A stretch of DNA of 64,000 nt from JASHSH01 sp036490215 (GCA_036490215.1 DASXEH010000056.1:62001-126000), one strand, 5' to 3'; shown: positions 43,609-52,774, counted from the stretch's first letter. Notes: a model not told the origin generated them from the sequence alone. Numbers and translations: made by a program.

Positions 43609-44106
43609 ATGACTGACGTAAAATCCGCCCTGCCGCTGGATGAAGAAGAGCTGCGCCAAGCGATTGAGCTGCTCTATTTCGCCTATCGCGGCTTCACCTC
43701 CGGGCCCGACGCCATCCTCTCGCAAATGGGGATGGGCCGCGCCCATCATCGTGTCATCTATTTCGTCGGCCGCAACCCCGGCGTGACGGTGAGCGCGCTG
43801 CTGGGCATCCTGCGCATCACCAAGCAAAGCCTGGCGCGCGTGCTGTCGCAACTGGTGCAAGACGGCTATGTCTCGCAGACCCCCGGCCCCAAAGACCGGC
43901 GGCAGCGTCTGCTGGCGCTGACCGAGAAAGGCATCGAATTCGAGAAGCAGCTGACCGCGCGGCAAAGCCATGTGGTGGCTCGCGCGCTCTCGGTCGAAGA
44001 CCGCGACCATGTCGATGCCTTCCGCCGCATCCTTCACGAATTGGTGGCCGAGGGCGACCGTCGCCACCTCCCGCCGCCGCCAAGCGGGCGCAAGGCCGAG
44101 CAGTGA
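43609..44106 (+). CDS. MarR-family regulator (PetP-like position)
   Basis: 165-residue winged-helix protein. The recognition region is VSALLGILRITKQSLARVLSQLVQDGYV and the wing motif is PGPKDRRQRLLALTEKG. The ATG at 43609 is followed by a normal N-terminus; a TTG at 43573 is an upstream alternative. Its stop overlaps the response-regulator start, so the two are coupled. MarR plus OmpR-type pairs of this layout include PetP-PetR of Rhodobacter; the equivalence is inferred. Confidence 0.88.
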   Translation: MTDVKSALPLDEEELRQAIELLYFAYRGFTSGPDAILSQMGMGRAHHRVIYFVGRNPGVTVSALLGILRITKQSLARVLSQLVQDGYVSQTPGPKDRRQRLLALTEKGIEFEKQLTARQSHVVARALSVEDRDHVDAFRRILHELVAEGDRRHLPPPPSGRKAEQ

Positions 44107-44789
44107 CCGATACGGCGCAAGCCGCACCGGCGCATGTTCTGGTCGTCGATGACGATGAACGGCTGCGCCGGCTGTTGCAGAAATATCTGACCGACAACGG
44201 CTATGCGGTGACCACCGCCGCCGATGCCGCCGAGGCGCGCGCGCAACTGGCCGCGATCGTGCCCGATCTGATCGTGCTCGACGTGATGATGCCCGGCGAA
44301 AGCGGCATGCAGCTGACCAAGAGCCTGCGCGCGAAAAGCACCGTGCCGATTTTGCTGCTCACCGCGATGGGTGCGGCGCCCGACCGCATCGCCGGGCTGG
44401 AATCCGGCGCCGACGATTATCTGGCCAAGCCTTTCGAGCCGCGCGAGCTGCTGCTGCGCATCGCCGGCATCCTGCGCCGTGCGCCGAAAGAAGCCGAGAC
44501 GCGTTTCATCACATTCGGCGCCTTCACCTTCGAGCCGCTGCGCGGTGAGCTGCGCAAGGGTGACAGCTTCGTCCATCTCACCGCCGCCGAGGCGCAATTG
44601 CTCGGCTTCCTGGCCGGTGCCGCCGGTGAACCGCTGTCGCGCGAGGATCTGGCCGGACGCACCGGTGCGATGCCGCGCGCCGTCGACGTGCAGGTGACGC
44701 GCCTGCGCAAGAAGATCGAAGCCAATCCGCGCCGCCCGCGCTATCTGCAGACGGTGCGCGGCCGCGGCTATGTCTTCTGGCCCGATTGA
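44103..44789 (+). CDS. OmpR-family response regulator
   Basis: 228 residues. The receiver domain has the acidic pair in VVDDDERLRR, phospho-acceptor Asp in LIVLDVMMPG, and the Lys in LAKPFEP. The C-terminal winged helix ends RPRYLQTVRGRGYVFWPD. The start is GTG at 44103, overlapping the marR stop. It is followed seven bases later by its likely partner kinase. Target genes are not evident. Confidence 0.93.
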   Translation: MTDTAQAAPAHVLVVDDDERLRRLLQKYLTDNGYAVTTAADAAEARAQLAAIVPDLIVLDVMMPGESGMQLTKSLRAKSTVPILLLTAMGAAPDRIAGLESGADDYLAKPFEPRELLLRIAGILRRAPKEAETRFITFGAFTFEPLRGELRKGDSFVHLTAAEAQLLGFLAGAAGEPLSREDLAGRTGAMPRAVDVQVTRLRKKIEANPRRPRYLQTVRGRGYVFWPD

Positions 44790-44796
44790 GGACGCG

Positions 44797-46146
44797 ATGA
44801 AGCCTTTCGGCGCCCGGATGAAATCGGTTCTGCCGCGCGGATTGCTCGGCCGGTCGCTGATGATTCTGGTCACGCCGCTGATCGTGCTGCAGCTGGTCTC
44901 GGCCTTCGTCTTTTTCGGCACGCATTGGGATCTGGTAACCAAGCGCCTGGCGCAGGCGCTGGCCGAAGACATCGCTTCGGTCATCGACATGATGAATACC
45001 TTTCCGGGCGAGGAGAACCGCAACGTCATCTTCCAGATCGCCCACAACTCGATGTCGCTCGACATCACGCTGATCGATGGCGCGCAGCTGAGGGAAACCG
45101 GCATGGTCGGCGCCGCGCCGCAGGTGCAGAACTTCCTGCTCAGCTACAGCCTGGAATCGAACCTCACCGACTCGCTGACCGGCGCGCTGCGGCGGCCCTT
45201 CTTCGTCGATGCCAAGACCTCGGACAAGATCGTCGAAATCCAGGTGCAGCTGAAGGAAGGCGTGCTGAACATCCGCGCCTCGCGCAAACGCCTCTACAGC
45301 CCGACCACCACCATCTTCGTGCTGTGGACGGTGGGCACATCGCTGCTCTTGTTCGGCATCGCGACGATCTTCATGCGCAACCAGGTGCGCGCGGTGAAGC
45401 GCCTGGCCGCCGCCGCCGACAGTTTCGGCAAAGGCCATGACGTGCCCAATTTCAGGCCCGAGGGCGCGACCGAAGTGCGTCAGGCGGCCATCGCCTTTTG
45501 GGTGATGCGCGAACGCATCAACCGCCAGATCGCGCAACGCACCGATATGCTGGCCGGCGTGTCGCACGATCTGCGCACGCCGCTCACCCGCATGAAGCTG
45601 CAATTGGCGATGATGAGTGGCGAAGGGGTCAGCGATCTCGGCATCGATGTTGCCGATATGGAGCGCATGGTGGAAGGCTATCTCTCCTTTGCGCGCGGCG
45701 AAGGCGGGGAAGCGGCCGAGTCCACCGAGCTCGGCCCCATCCTCGAAGATGTGGTGACCAAGCTGCGCCGCGAGGGTCATGTGGTCGATCTGCATTGCGA
45801 AGAAACGCTGACGCTGCCCTTGCGTCCCCATGCGATCGAACGCTGCCTGATGAATCTGGTGGGCAACGCCGCACGATACGGCAAGCATGTCTCAGTACGC
45901 GCCGGGCGGCGCAAGGACGCCGTCGAGATCCTGATCGACGATGACGGGCCCGGCATTCCCGCCGACCGGCGCGAGCATGTGTTCAAGGCCTTCGTGCGCC
46001 TGGAGGGCTCGCGCAACCCCAAGACCGGCGGCGTCGGCTTGGGCCTGACCATCGCCCGCGACATCGTCCGCGCCCATGGCGGCGACGTCTACCTCGAAGA
46101 CAGCCCCTTCGGCGGCCTGCGCGTCAGGCTGCGACTGCCGGTGTGA
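44797..46146 (+). CDS. EnvZ-like sensor histidine kinase
   Basis: 449 residues. Helix 1 at ~20-42, a periplasmic region of about 130 residues, helix 2 around ~172-195, HAMP, then HisKA with the phospho-acceptor in GVSHDLRTPLTRMKLQLAMM. The ATPase domain has NLVGNAARYG, DDDGPGIPADRR and GGVGLGLTIARDI. This is the EnvZ arrangement. The ATG at 44797 has GAGGA upstream. Third gene of the MarR-regulator-kinase operon. Confidence 0.92.
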   Translation: MKPFGARMKSVLPRGLLGRSLMILVTPLIVLQLVSAFVFFGTHWDLVTKRLAQALAEDIASVIDMMNTFPGEENRNVIFQIAHNSMSLDITLIDGAQLRETGMVGAAPQVQNFLLSYSLESNLTDSLTGALRRPFFVDAKTSDKIVEIQVQLKEGVLNIRASRKRLYSPTTTIFVLWTVGTSLLLFGIATIFMRNQVRAVKRLAAAADSFGKGHDVPNFRPEGATEVRQAAIAFWVMRERINRQIAQRTDMLAGVSHDLRTPLTRMKLQLAMMSGEGVSDLGIDVADMERMVEGYLSFARGEGGEAAESTELGPILEDVVTKLRREGHVVDLHCEETLTLPLRPHAIERCLMNLVGNAARYGKHVSVRAGRRKDAVEILIDDDGPGIPADRREHVFKAFVRLEGSRNPKTGGVGLGLTIARDIVRAHGGDVYLEDSPFGGLRVRLRLPV

Positions 46147-46173
46147 GTTAAATCCATCGTATTCTTCGTCATG

Positions 46174-46264
46174 GCCGGGCTTGACCCGGCCATCCACGCC
46201 TTCTTTGATACATGCGATCATAAGACGTGGACCCCCGGGTCAAGCCCGGGGGTGACGAGTCAGG
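46174..46264. repeat. Family C dispersed repeat, copy 1
   Basis: CGTCATGGCCGGGCTTGACC with its inverted half GACGTGGACCCCCGGGTCAA, ending GGGGGTGACGAG. Lies between the kinase gene and the SDR gene. Confidence 0.8.
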
Positions 46265-46281
46265 GAAACGGAGAGGAAAAT

Positions 46282-47058
46282 ATGCCAACCGGTAAGACCA
46301 AGCGCGGACATCAGCTCGACTTCAACGGACGGGTCGCCGTCGTGACCGGCGGCGCGCAGGGCATCGGCCTTGCGGTGGTGAAGCGCCTGCTCGACTCAGG
46401 CGCGACCGTGGCGATCTGGGACCGCGACGAGAAGCTGACCAAGAAGACGCTCGCATCATTGAAGGCGGGCAAGCGCGCGATCGGCGTGACCACGGATATC
46501 GCCGCGCTGCCCTCGGTCGAAGCGGCGACGAAGGCGACGATCAAGCAGCTCGGCAAGATCGATGTGCTGATCAACAACGCCGCGATCGTCGGGCCCAACA
46601 TCGTCACCTGGGAGTATCCGCCCGAGGACTGGGCGCAGGTGATCCATATCAATCTGGTCGGCCAGTATTACGTCTGCCGCGCCGTGGTGCCGCATATGAT
46701 CAAGCGCAACTATGGGCGCATCGTGAACATCTCGTCGGTGGCCGGCAAGGAAGGCAACCCGACCGCAAGCGCCTACAGCGCGGCGAAGGCCGGTGTGATC
46801 GCGCTGACCAAGAGCCTGGGCAAGGAACTCGCCACCAAGGGCATCGCCGTCAATGCGATCACACCCGCCGTGGCGGCAACGACGATGGGGCTGAGCCAAC
46901 CCAAGGCGCATATCGACTACATGGTCTCGCGCATCCCGCGCGGCCGCATGCTGCAACTCGACGAAGCGGCCAGCATGATCTGCTGGGTCGCGTCGGAAGA
47001 GAATTCCTTCACCACGGCGTCGACGTTTGACTTGAGCGGTGGTAGGACGACGTATTAA
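46282..47058 (+). CDS. SDR sugar dehydrogenase-like oxidoreductase
   Basis: 258-residue classical SDR. VVTGGAQGIGLAVVKRLLDS is the NAD(P) site, DVLINNAA follows, catalytic Ser is in NISSVAGKEG, and Tyr/Lys in YSAAK. VAIWDRDE at the end of strand 2 favours NAD. The sequence style matches sugar and sugar-acid dehydrogenases such as those for rhamnose, fuconate or 2-keto-3-deoxyfuconate. The ATG at 46282 has GAGAGGA upstream; the longer frame is repeat DNA. The nearby dehydratase, lactonase and aldolase support a sugar role. Confidence 0.85.
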   Translation: MPTGKTKRGHQLDFNGRVAVVTGGAQGIGLAVVKRLLDSGATVAIWDRDEKLTKKTLASLKAGKRAIGVTTDIAALPSVEAATKATIKQLGKIDVLINNAAIVGPNIVTWEYPPEDWAQVIHINLVGQYYVCRAVVPHMIKRNYGRIVNISSVAGKEGNPTASAYSAAKAGVIALTKSLGKELATKGIAVNAITPAVAATTMGLSQPKAHIDYMVSRIPRGRMLQLDEAASMICWVASEENSFTTASTFDLSGGRTTY

Positions 47059-47087
47059 CAGCCGTGTTAGGCTTTAGGACACTCGTA

Positions 47088-47972
47088 ATGATGCGGCCGA
47101 TCTTCCTCGCGATAGCGATAGCGATAGCGATCACACTCGCTGTGCCCGTGGCAGCCATGGCTAACGGTCCGAGTTTCGACTGTGCCAAGGCCATGCAGCC
47201 GGTTGAGCATCTTATCTGCCAATCCGCAACCCTCTCCGCGCTCGATGCAGAATTGGCGGACATCTACAAAAAGGCGATCAACGATTCAGGCGCGAATCGA
47301 AACCGTCTCGTGGACTCCCAACGAAAATGGATACTGCACCGCGCAACGGCCTGCAAAGTGGGACAGAGCGATTACCAGGCGACCATCGAAAAGTGTCTCG
47401 AGCACCTTTACGTGGCACGCGTCGCAGCCATCGATGCCGGAAATCAACAAGCTTCGGCTCCTCTCAACGATGGGAGCGCCGAGGATGATTACGGAGAATT
47501 TACATACAGTTTCGATGCCCACAACAGCGGCCTGAAGACCACCGGCACGTTTGAAGAAATACCCTACATAGCGAAGTTGTACGAAAGACTCATCAGTCAG
47601 GACGGCGTCGTCAAATCCGAAATCGAAAGAATCACCCGTCGCCTGTGTTATGGAGAAGATGCGTCCGGTTGCGGCAGCATGCATGGGCCCAGCAACCTCA
47701 ATACCGTACTGCTTCAGTATAACAGACAAGGCGTCGGGCTATCCGATGCCCTTCTGCGCACATTCGTGACCTGGACGTACAAAGACAGGGGGCAGTTCAC
47801 GATCCCTGTCCTTGCCCTGGATTTCGAAGTTCATATGAAACATACGAAGGTCACTACATCGCTAACGGGAATCGGCGAGCTCGCCGATGATGACAGGCTA
47901 CATCACCTCGACGAGCTTCCTAGCCCCTCAGGATGCATCGGCTGCCCGACTGTGGACATGCCTCCTCAATAA
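47088..47972 (+). CDS. Secreted protein with N-terminal LprI (DUF1311)-like domain
   Basis: 294 residues. A signal peptide whose core is an alternating Ala-Ile run (AIAIAIAITLAVPVAAMA) is encoded by a GCGATA hexamer repeat. The LprI-like domain follows (FDCAKAMQPVEHLICQSATLSALDAELADIYKKA, with paired Cys). The C-terminal ~150 residues have several cysteines (LCYGEDASGCGSMHG, SGCIGCP) and no family I recognise. LprI relatives inhibit lysozyme; that role is not shown here. The ATG at 47088 has TAGGA upstream. AT-richer than neighbours. Confidence 0.72.
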   Translation: MMRPIFLAIAIAIAITLAVPVAAMANGPSFDCAKAMQPVEHLICQSATLSALDAELADIYKKAINDSGANRNRLVDSQRKWILHRATACKVGQSDYQATIEKCLEHLYVARVAAIDAGNQQASAPLNDGSAEDDYGEFTYSFDAHNSGLKTTGTFEEIPYIAKLYERLISQDGVVKSEIERITRRLCYGEDASGCGSMHGPSNLNTVLLQYNRQGVGLSDALLRTFVTWTYKDRGQFTIPVLALDFEVHMKHTKVTTSLTGIGELADDDRLHHLDELPSPSGCIGCPTVDMPPQ

Positions 47973-48021
47973 ATCGTCGGTTCGCGCATCGCCGTCAGGA
48001 CGTATTAGAGCGACCTATCAA

Positions 48022-48426
48022 TCACCCAAACCGCCGCGGTTGCGCCTGGCGTTGCGGCTTCGGCATCAGCATGACGAAGGCGCCGAGCATTCCGCCTGAG
48101 AAGGCGCCGGCGATCATCAGCAGATAGTTGTGATGCATGCTGCCGGTGTGGGCGTAATCCCACACCGCGCGGCCGATCGGCGTCAGCATGCCGAGCGCGA
48201 AGAAATACCGGCGCGCCTGCGGCAGCTGCGCGCGCGGCGTGATGAAGGCGCCGACGATAAATCCCGCCGCTGTCGCGAGCAGCGCGGTGTTGAGCACCAG
48301 CACCATCGGCGAGATCGCCGACACGCCGCTTTCCAGTTTCGGCAGGATGTATTGGACCGCGGTGTAGACGACACCCCCAGCCACGATCCCCAGCACCCAT
48401 CGAATCACTTTTTGCGCGATCGACAT
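48022..48426 (-). CDS. Small integral membrane protein, unknown function
   Basis: 134 residues with four hydrophobic stretches (LGIVAGGVVYTAVQYI, VLVLNTALLATAAGFIVGAF, FFALGMLTPIGRAVW, LLMIAGAFSGGMLGAFVML) and a basic tail. Not recognised. It converges on the LprI-like gene and is followed upstream by about 370 bases without a gene, which hold a family C repeat. Confidence 0.65.
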   Translation of the reverse strand: MSIAQKVIRWVLGIVAGGVVYTAVQYILPKLESGVSAISPMVLVLNTALLATAAGFIVGAFITPRAQLPQARRYFFALGMLTPIGRAVWDYAHTGSMHHNYLLMIAGAFSGGMLGAFVMLMPKPQRQAQPRRFG

Positions 48427-48635
48427 GCAGCCCCCCTTCTACAAGTCGCGCCCGACAATTCCCCAATGATTGCCGAGTAGCGGGGACTATAGCGCGCTAT
48501 TCATGCGTCCAAAAGGCGGCTGCTATTGCATCAGCCCGTATGCGTATTTAAGGGGCGACTGAAAAGCGCGGGGTCGTGGTTGGAACTGCAATGCGAGGCC
48601 CTGCGCAGTCGTCACCTCCGTGCCATTCGTTTCCC

Positions 48636-48732
48636 CTTGCTCGTCACCCCCGGGCTTGACCCGGGGGTCCACGCCTTAAAATCGCATCAGCCAAAAAGAC
48701 GTGGATGGCCGGGTCAAGCCCGGCCATGACGA
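48636..48732. repeat. Family C dispersed repeat, copy 2
   Basis: TCGTCACCCCCGGGCTTGAC and the inverted half GACGTGGATGGCCGGGTCAA, ending CCGGCCATGACG. The rest of the 48427-48793 gap shows nothing I can assign. Confidence 0.8.
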
Positions 48733-48793
48733 TATCAAATCGCAGCGAGGGAAATGGATGGCGTATGCATTGCAGGTAGAACAGCCATATCCC

Positions 48794-50530
48794 TCAATAA
48801 ATCTTCGGCTCCGGTGTCGGCGGCAATCCGGCGGTTTCGAGGAAGTCGAAGTCGCAACCTTCGTCGGCCTGTTTGATGTGCTGGGTGTGGAGCAGGCCGA
48901 AGCCGCGTTGGTAGTGCGGCGGCGGCGGCTTCCAGTCGGCGCGGCGCTTGAGCAGTTCTTCGTCGCTCACATGCAGCTGCAGTTTGCGGTTGGGGATGTC
49001 GAGCTCGATCATGTCGCCCGTCTTGACCAGCGCCAGCGGCCCGCCGACGCGGCTTTCCGGCGCGACATGCAGCACACACGCGCCATAGCTGGTGCCCGAC
49101 ATGCGCGCATCCGACACGCGCACCATATCGCGCACGCCGTCCTTGAGCAGCTTCTTCGGAATCGGCAACTGCCCCCATTCCGGCATGCCGGGCGCGCCGA
49201 CCGGACCGGCATCGCGCAGCACCAACACGCTGTCGGCGGTGACCGGCAGATCGGGGTCGTCGATGCGCTTGGAGAGATCGTCGTAATTCTCGAACACCAC
49301 CGCCGGGCCCTTGTGGACATGCAGCCGTGTCTCGGCCGCCGCCGGCTTGATCACTGCGCCATGGGGCGCGAGATTGCCACGCAGCACCGCAAGCCCGCCG
49401 CTCGACCAGACCGGATTATCGAGCTTGCGGATCACATCGTCGTTATAGACCTCGGCGCCTTCGATGTTCTGACCGAGCGTCTGGCCGTTGACCGTCATGC
49501 AGTCGAGATGCAGATGATCGCGCAGCACGTTGAACAGCGCGCGCGCGCCGCCGGCGTAGTAGAAATCTTCCATCAGATAAGTGCCGGCCGGTTTGATATT
49601 GGCGATCACCGGCACCTTCTCGCTGACCTTGTCGAAGATTTCGAGATCGAGCTTCAGCCCGGCGCGGCGCGCCATCGCGATCATATGGATGATCGAATTG
49701 GTCGAGCCCGAGATGGCCATATCCACCACGATCGCATTCTCGACCGCCTTCTGGGTGACGATGTCGGCGGGCGTCACGTCATCCCACACCATATCGACGA
49801 TGCGCCGGCCGGTGGCGGTGGCCAGGCGCGAATGATTGGCATCGACCGCGGGGATCGACGAGCCGTTGGGCAGAATCAGGCCCATCGCCTCGGCCAAGGT
49901 CGTCATCGTGCTGGCCGTGCCCATGGTCATGCAGGTGCCGGCCGATCGCGCGATGCCGTCTTCGATTTCCTCGATCACACCAGGCGCCAAGGTGCCGGCG
50001 CGATGTTCGGCCCAGTACTTCCAGATGTCGGTGCCGCTGCCCAGCGTCTTGCCGTGCCAATTGCCGCGCAGCATCGCGCCCGCCGGGAAATAGATGAAGG
50101 GCAGGCCCGCCGAGATCGCGCCCATGATCGTGGCTGGCGTTGTCTTGTCGCAGCCGCCCATCAGCACCGCGCCGTCGATCGGATGCGAGCGCAGCAACTC
50201 CTCGACTTCCATCGCCAGGAAATTGCGGTAGAGCATCGTGGTCGGCTTGACGAACTGCTCGCCCAGGCTCATCGCCGGCAGTTCGACCGGAAAGCCGCCC
50301 GCCTGCCACACGCCGCGCTTGATCTCCTCGACGCGTTCGGGGAAATGGCTGTGGCAGGTGTTGAGATCGGACCAGGTGTTGATGATGCCGATCACCGGCT
50401 TGTTGGCGAAATCCTCCGACCCATAGCCCATCTCCTTGAGCCGCGACCGATGGCCCCAGGCGCGCAAGGTATCCACGCCGATCCAGCGGCGGCTGCGCAG
50501 GTCTTCATAGGTCTTGCGGGGTTTGCTCAC
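48794..50530 (-). CDS. IlvD/Edd-family sugar-acid dehydratase, L-arabonate dehydratase type
   Basis: 578 residues, the length of characterised L-arabonate dehydratases. Iron-sulfur cysteines lie at Cys59 (NTCHSHFPE), Cys127 (GGCDKTTPA) and in GTCMTMGTASTM. Asp128-Lys129 match the metal-binding pair, and SDARMSGTSYG carries the catalytic Ser. The start is GTG at 50530 with GGGAGA seven bases upstream; the longer frame to 50626 runs through repeat DNA. It dehydrates an aldonate to a 2-keto-3-deoxy acid. The exact sugar acid is not certain. Confidence 0.92.
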   Translation of the reverse strand: MSKPRKTYEDLRSRRWIGVDTLRAWGHRSRLKEMGYGSEDFANKPVIGIINTWSDLNTCHSHFPERVEEIKRGVWQAGGFPVELPAMSLGEQFVKPTTMLYRNFLAMEVEELLRSHPIDGAVLMGGCDKTTPATIMGAISAGLPFIYFPAGAMLRGNWHGKTLGSGTDIWKYWAEHRAGTLAPGVIEEIEDGIARSAGTCMTMGTASTMTTLAEAMGLILPNGSSIPAVDANHSRLATATGRRIVDMVWDDVTPADIVTQKAVENAIVVDMAISGSTNSIIHMIAMARRAGLKLDLEIFDKVSEKVPVIANIKPAGTYLMEDFYYAGGARALFNVLRDHLHLDCMTVNGQTLGQNIEGAEVYNDDVIRKLDNPVWSSGGLAVLRGNLAPHGAVIKPAAAETRLHVHKGPAVVFENYDDLSKRIDDPDLPVTADSVLVLRDAGPVGAPGMPEWGQLPIPKKLLKDGVRDMVRVSDARMSGTSYGACVLHVAPESRVGGPLALVKTGDMIELDIPNRKLQLHVSDEELLKRRADWKPPPPHYQRGFGLLHTQHIKQADEGCDFDFLETAGLPPTPEPKIY

Positions 50531-50544
50531 GGCTGATCTCCCTG

Positions 50545-50716
50545 TGCGGCCCATGGTTCGAGGCCCGCTTCGCGGGCACCTCACCATGAGGTTTTCTTTA
50601 TATATCGTCCTCATCCTGAGGTGCACGCGCGGCGTGCCTCGAAGGATGAGGACTTTCTTTTAGTATAACCCTCATGGTGAGGTGGCCCGAAGGGCCCTCG
50701 AACCATGGGCCGTTTC
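50545..50716. repeat. Family B dispersed repeat, compound copy 4
   Basis: Two adjoining family B units: CCATGGTTCGAGGCCCGC, CCTCACCATGAGG, CCTCATCCTGAGG, CTCGAAGGATGAGG, then CCTCATGGTGAGG and CCTCGAACCATGGGCC in inverted order. The whole block is roughly palindromic. Confidence 0.8.
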
Positions 50717-50717
50717 C

Positions 50718-51725
50718 CTACACCAACGGCCGACCCGGCAATGCCTGCCGGCCGTGCTTTCCGTCCCACTCGTTCTGCACCGCTTCGAGGATGCGCATGG
50801 TCGGCAGTACCGACCAGCCGGGGCACAGCGGCTCGCGGCCTTCGCGCACGGCGCGGATGAAGTCCTGCGCCACGAACGCGGCATTCTTCTGTTCGCTGAG
50901 AATCGGCGCGACGCCATCACCCGTGGTCAGCGTACCGGCCAACTCGTCGAGCTTGTAGGAGTCGCGGTCGGTGATCACCAGCGTGTCATAGGTGCGCGCC
51001 TTGGCGTAGTAGGAGCCCGTCACCGTGACCGTCTGGTTGTCGTGGGTCTCGGCCAGGATCGTCACTTCCATCGGGATGCCGGTGCGTTCGTCGATCGGCG
51101 GATAGAAACTCTGTACGCGGCGGATGCGCTGGCTGGCGGTGCGCATATCGCCGCCGCACAGCATCCACAGGCCGAGATCGACCAGATGGGTCGAGTGATG
51201 CCACAGGATGTTGTCGACCCAGGAACGTTTGTAGCCGGTGGCGCCGACATTCACGAGGCGATGGATGAAGAAGCGGCCATGGGTGTGACTGACGCGTTCC
51301 TGCCCCTTGCGAATGCGCTCGACCACCGGCGCACGTTCGGGGCGGAAGCGCATCGGATGCACCACACCCAGCGGCACGCCTTTCTTCTCGGCACGCGCCA
51401 CCACCTCTTCGCATTCCGCCAGCGACATGGCGATCGGAATCTCGACCAGCGTCGCCTTGCCCGCATCGATCGAGGCCAGCGCCTGTTCGGCATGCACCTC
51501 GGTCGGGCTGCCGATGATCACGATATCGATCTCGGGGTCCTTCAACGCGACGGCGAGATCGGTGGTGTGGTTTTGATAGCCGTATTGCGCGGCGAACGCG
51601 GCCACCTTATCCGCTTTCGGGCCAACCACCGTGTGCAGCACACAGTCGAAGCCCTTCAGCCCCTCCGAGTGCCACACCCCCATCATGCCGTAGCCGACCA
51701 TGCAGATGTTCGGACGGGAGCGCAT
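50718..51725 (-). CDS. Gfo/Idh/MocA-family oxidoreductase (first of two)
   Basis: 335 residues. The Rossmann motif is VGYGMMGVWHSEGL; EIPIAMSLAE holds the conserved Glu-x-Pro-type motif (Lys of EKP replaced by Ile); MRFRPERAPV and DNILWHHSTHLVDLGLW form the substrate-side residues. The sequence recalls LigC-like semialdehyde/sugar dehydrogenases. The replaced lysine of the usual EKP motif is notable. Divergence from classic sugar oxidoreductases leaves the substrate open; it lies between the dehydratase and the lactonase on the same strand. Confidence 0.82.
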   Translation of the reverse strand: MRSRPNICMVGYGMMGVWHSEGLKGFDCVLHTVVGPKADKVAAFAAQYGYQNHTTDLAVALKDPEIDIVIIGSPTEVHAEQALASIDAGKATLVEIPIAMSLAECEEVVARAEKKGVPLGVVHPMRFRPERAPVVERIRKGQERVSHTHGRFFIHRLVNVGATGYKRSWVDNILWHHSTHLVDLGLWMLCGGDMRTASQRIRRVQSFYPPIDERTGIPMEVTILAETHDNQTVTVTGSYYAKARTYDTLVITDRDSYKLDELAGTLTTGDGVAPILSEQKNAAFVAQDFIRAVREGREPLCPGWSVLPTMRILEAVQNEWDGKHGRQALPGRPLV

Positions 51726-51767
51726 TCAAAGCACCGCAACGAATGATAGGCAGGACGGGGGCGCAAT

Positions 51768-51876
51768 CATGGTTCGAGACGGCCCTGCGGGCCTCCTCAC
51801 CATGAGGATTTTCAAAAACGCCCTCATCCTGAGGAGGTTGCGAAGCAACCGTCTCGAAGGATGGGAACCAGGTACC
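51768..51876. repeat. Family B dispersed repeat, copy 5
   Basis: GGTTCGAGACGGCCCTGCGG, CCTCACCATGAGG, CCTCATCCTGAGGAGG, CGTCTCGAAGGATGGG. Lies between the lactonase and oxidoreductase genes. Confidence 0.78.
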
Positions 51877-51886
51877 AGAGTCATGC

Positions 51887-52774
51887 TCACAGCCGCGTAT
51901 CATCGAACCGCGGAATCGCCACGCCGGGCACATCCACCTCAAACGCGAAGATGCTGCCCGACATCGGGTAGGCGGAAAGCTTCTCGGCGCTGAGGCCCTC
52001 GCGCAAGCTCGTCACATAGACCGTCTTGAGATCGGGCCCGGCGAAGCACGGCATGGTGGGCGCGGCGCAGGGCATCTTGATACTGCGGTCGAGTTTACCA
52101 TCGGGGCGAAAGCGGTTGAGCACGCCGGCCGAGACGCCCGAACTCCAATAGCAGCCTTCCATATCGGTGGCGGCGCCGTCGGGCCGGCCTTCCTCTTCGG
52201 TGGTCTTCACGAATTCGCGGCGATTGCTGATCGCGCCCGTAGCGGCGTCGTAGCTCCAAGCCGAAACCTGCGCCGTGGTCGAGTCCGAGTGATACATGGT
52301 GCGCCCATCCGGGCTCCAGGCCAGCCCGTTCGAGACATTGATGCCGCCTTCGATCACGCGCGTCAGTTTGCCGTCAGGATCGAGGCGGTAGAGCGAGGCC
52401 TCGGGCTTGCGCGGCCGCTGCTCGTACATCGTGCCGACGAAGAAACGGCCATCGGGCGAGACCTTGCCGTCATTGAGCCGGTTGTCGGGCCGGTCGCCCT
52501 CCGGGTTGTGCAACAGCCGCAAACTGCCGGTCGCGAAATCGAACAGATGAATGCCGGTCTTCAGCGCAACGATCGCGCGATTTTTCTTGGTCAGCGCGAA
52601 TGAGCCGAGCGGCGCCGGCATACGCCAGTGTTGCGTGGCGCCGGTGGCAGGATCGAAGCGATTGAGCATCGGACCATAAATGTCGGTCCAGTAGAGCGCC
52701 TTTTCCTCGGGAGCCCAGGTCGGCCCCTCGCCCACCACGGGATGAGCGCCGAGAACGGTGCGGATTTCGGTCAT
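51887..52774 (-). CDS. SMP-30/gluconolactonase-family sugar lactonase
   Basis: 295-residue six-bladed beta-propeller. Metal ligands are recognisable: Glu in VVGEGPTWAPEE, Asn in GGINVSNGLAWSPDG, and Asp in RPDGAATDMEG; RLNDGKVSPDGRFFVGTM is the substrate-side motif. It opens an aldonolactone to the free acid, the step between a sugar dehydrogenase and the dehydratase encoded nearby. The sugar is not defined by sequence. Confidence 0.9.
   Translation of the reverse strand: MTEIRTVLGAHPVVGEGPTWAPEEKALYWTDIYGPMLNRFDPATGATQHWRMPAPLGSFALTKKNRAIVALKTGIHLFDFATGSLRLLHNPEGDRPDNRLNDGKVSPDGRFFVGTMYEQRPRKPEASLYRLDPDGKLTRVIEGGINVSNGLAWSPDGRTMYHSDSTTAQVSAWSYDAATGAISNRREFVKTTEEEGRPDGAATDMEGCYWSSGVSAGVLNRFRPDGKLDRSIKMPCAAPTMPCFAGPDLKTVYVTSLREGLSAEKLSAYPMSGSIFAFEVDVPGVAIPRFDDTRL

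Noticed and set aside
48701..50536. 611-residue plus-strand open frame opposite the dehydratase
   Set aside because: Antisense shadow of the IlvD/Edd gene, starting inside a family C repeat.
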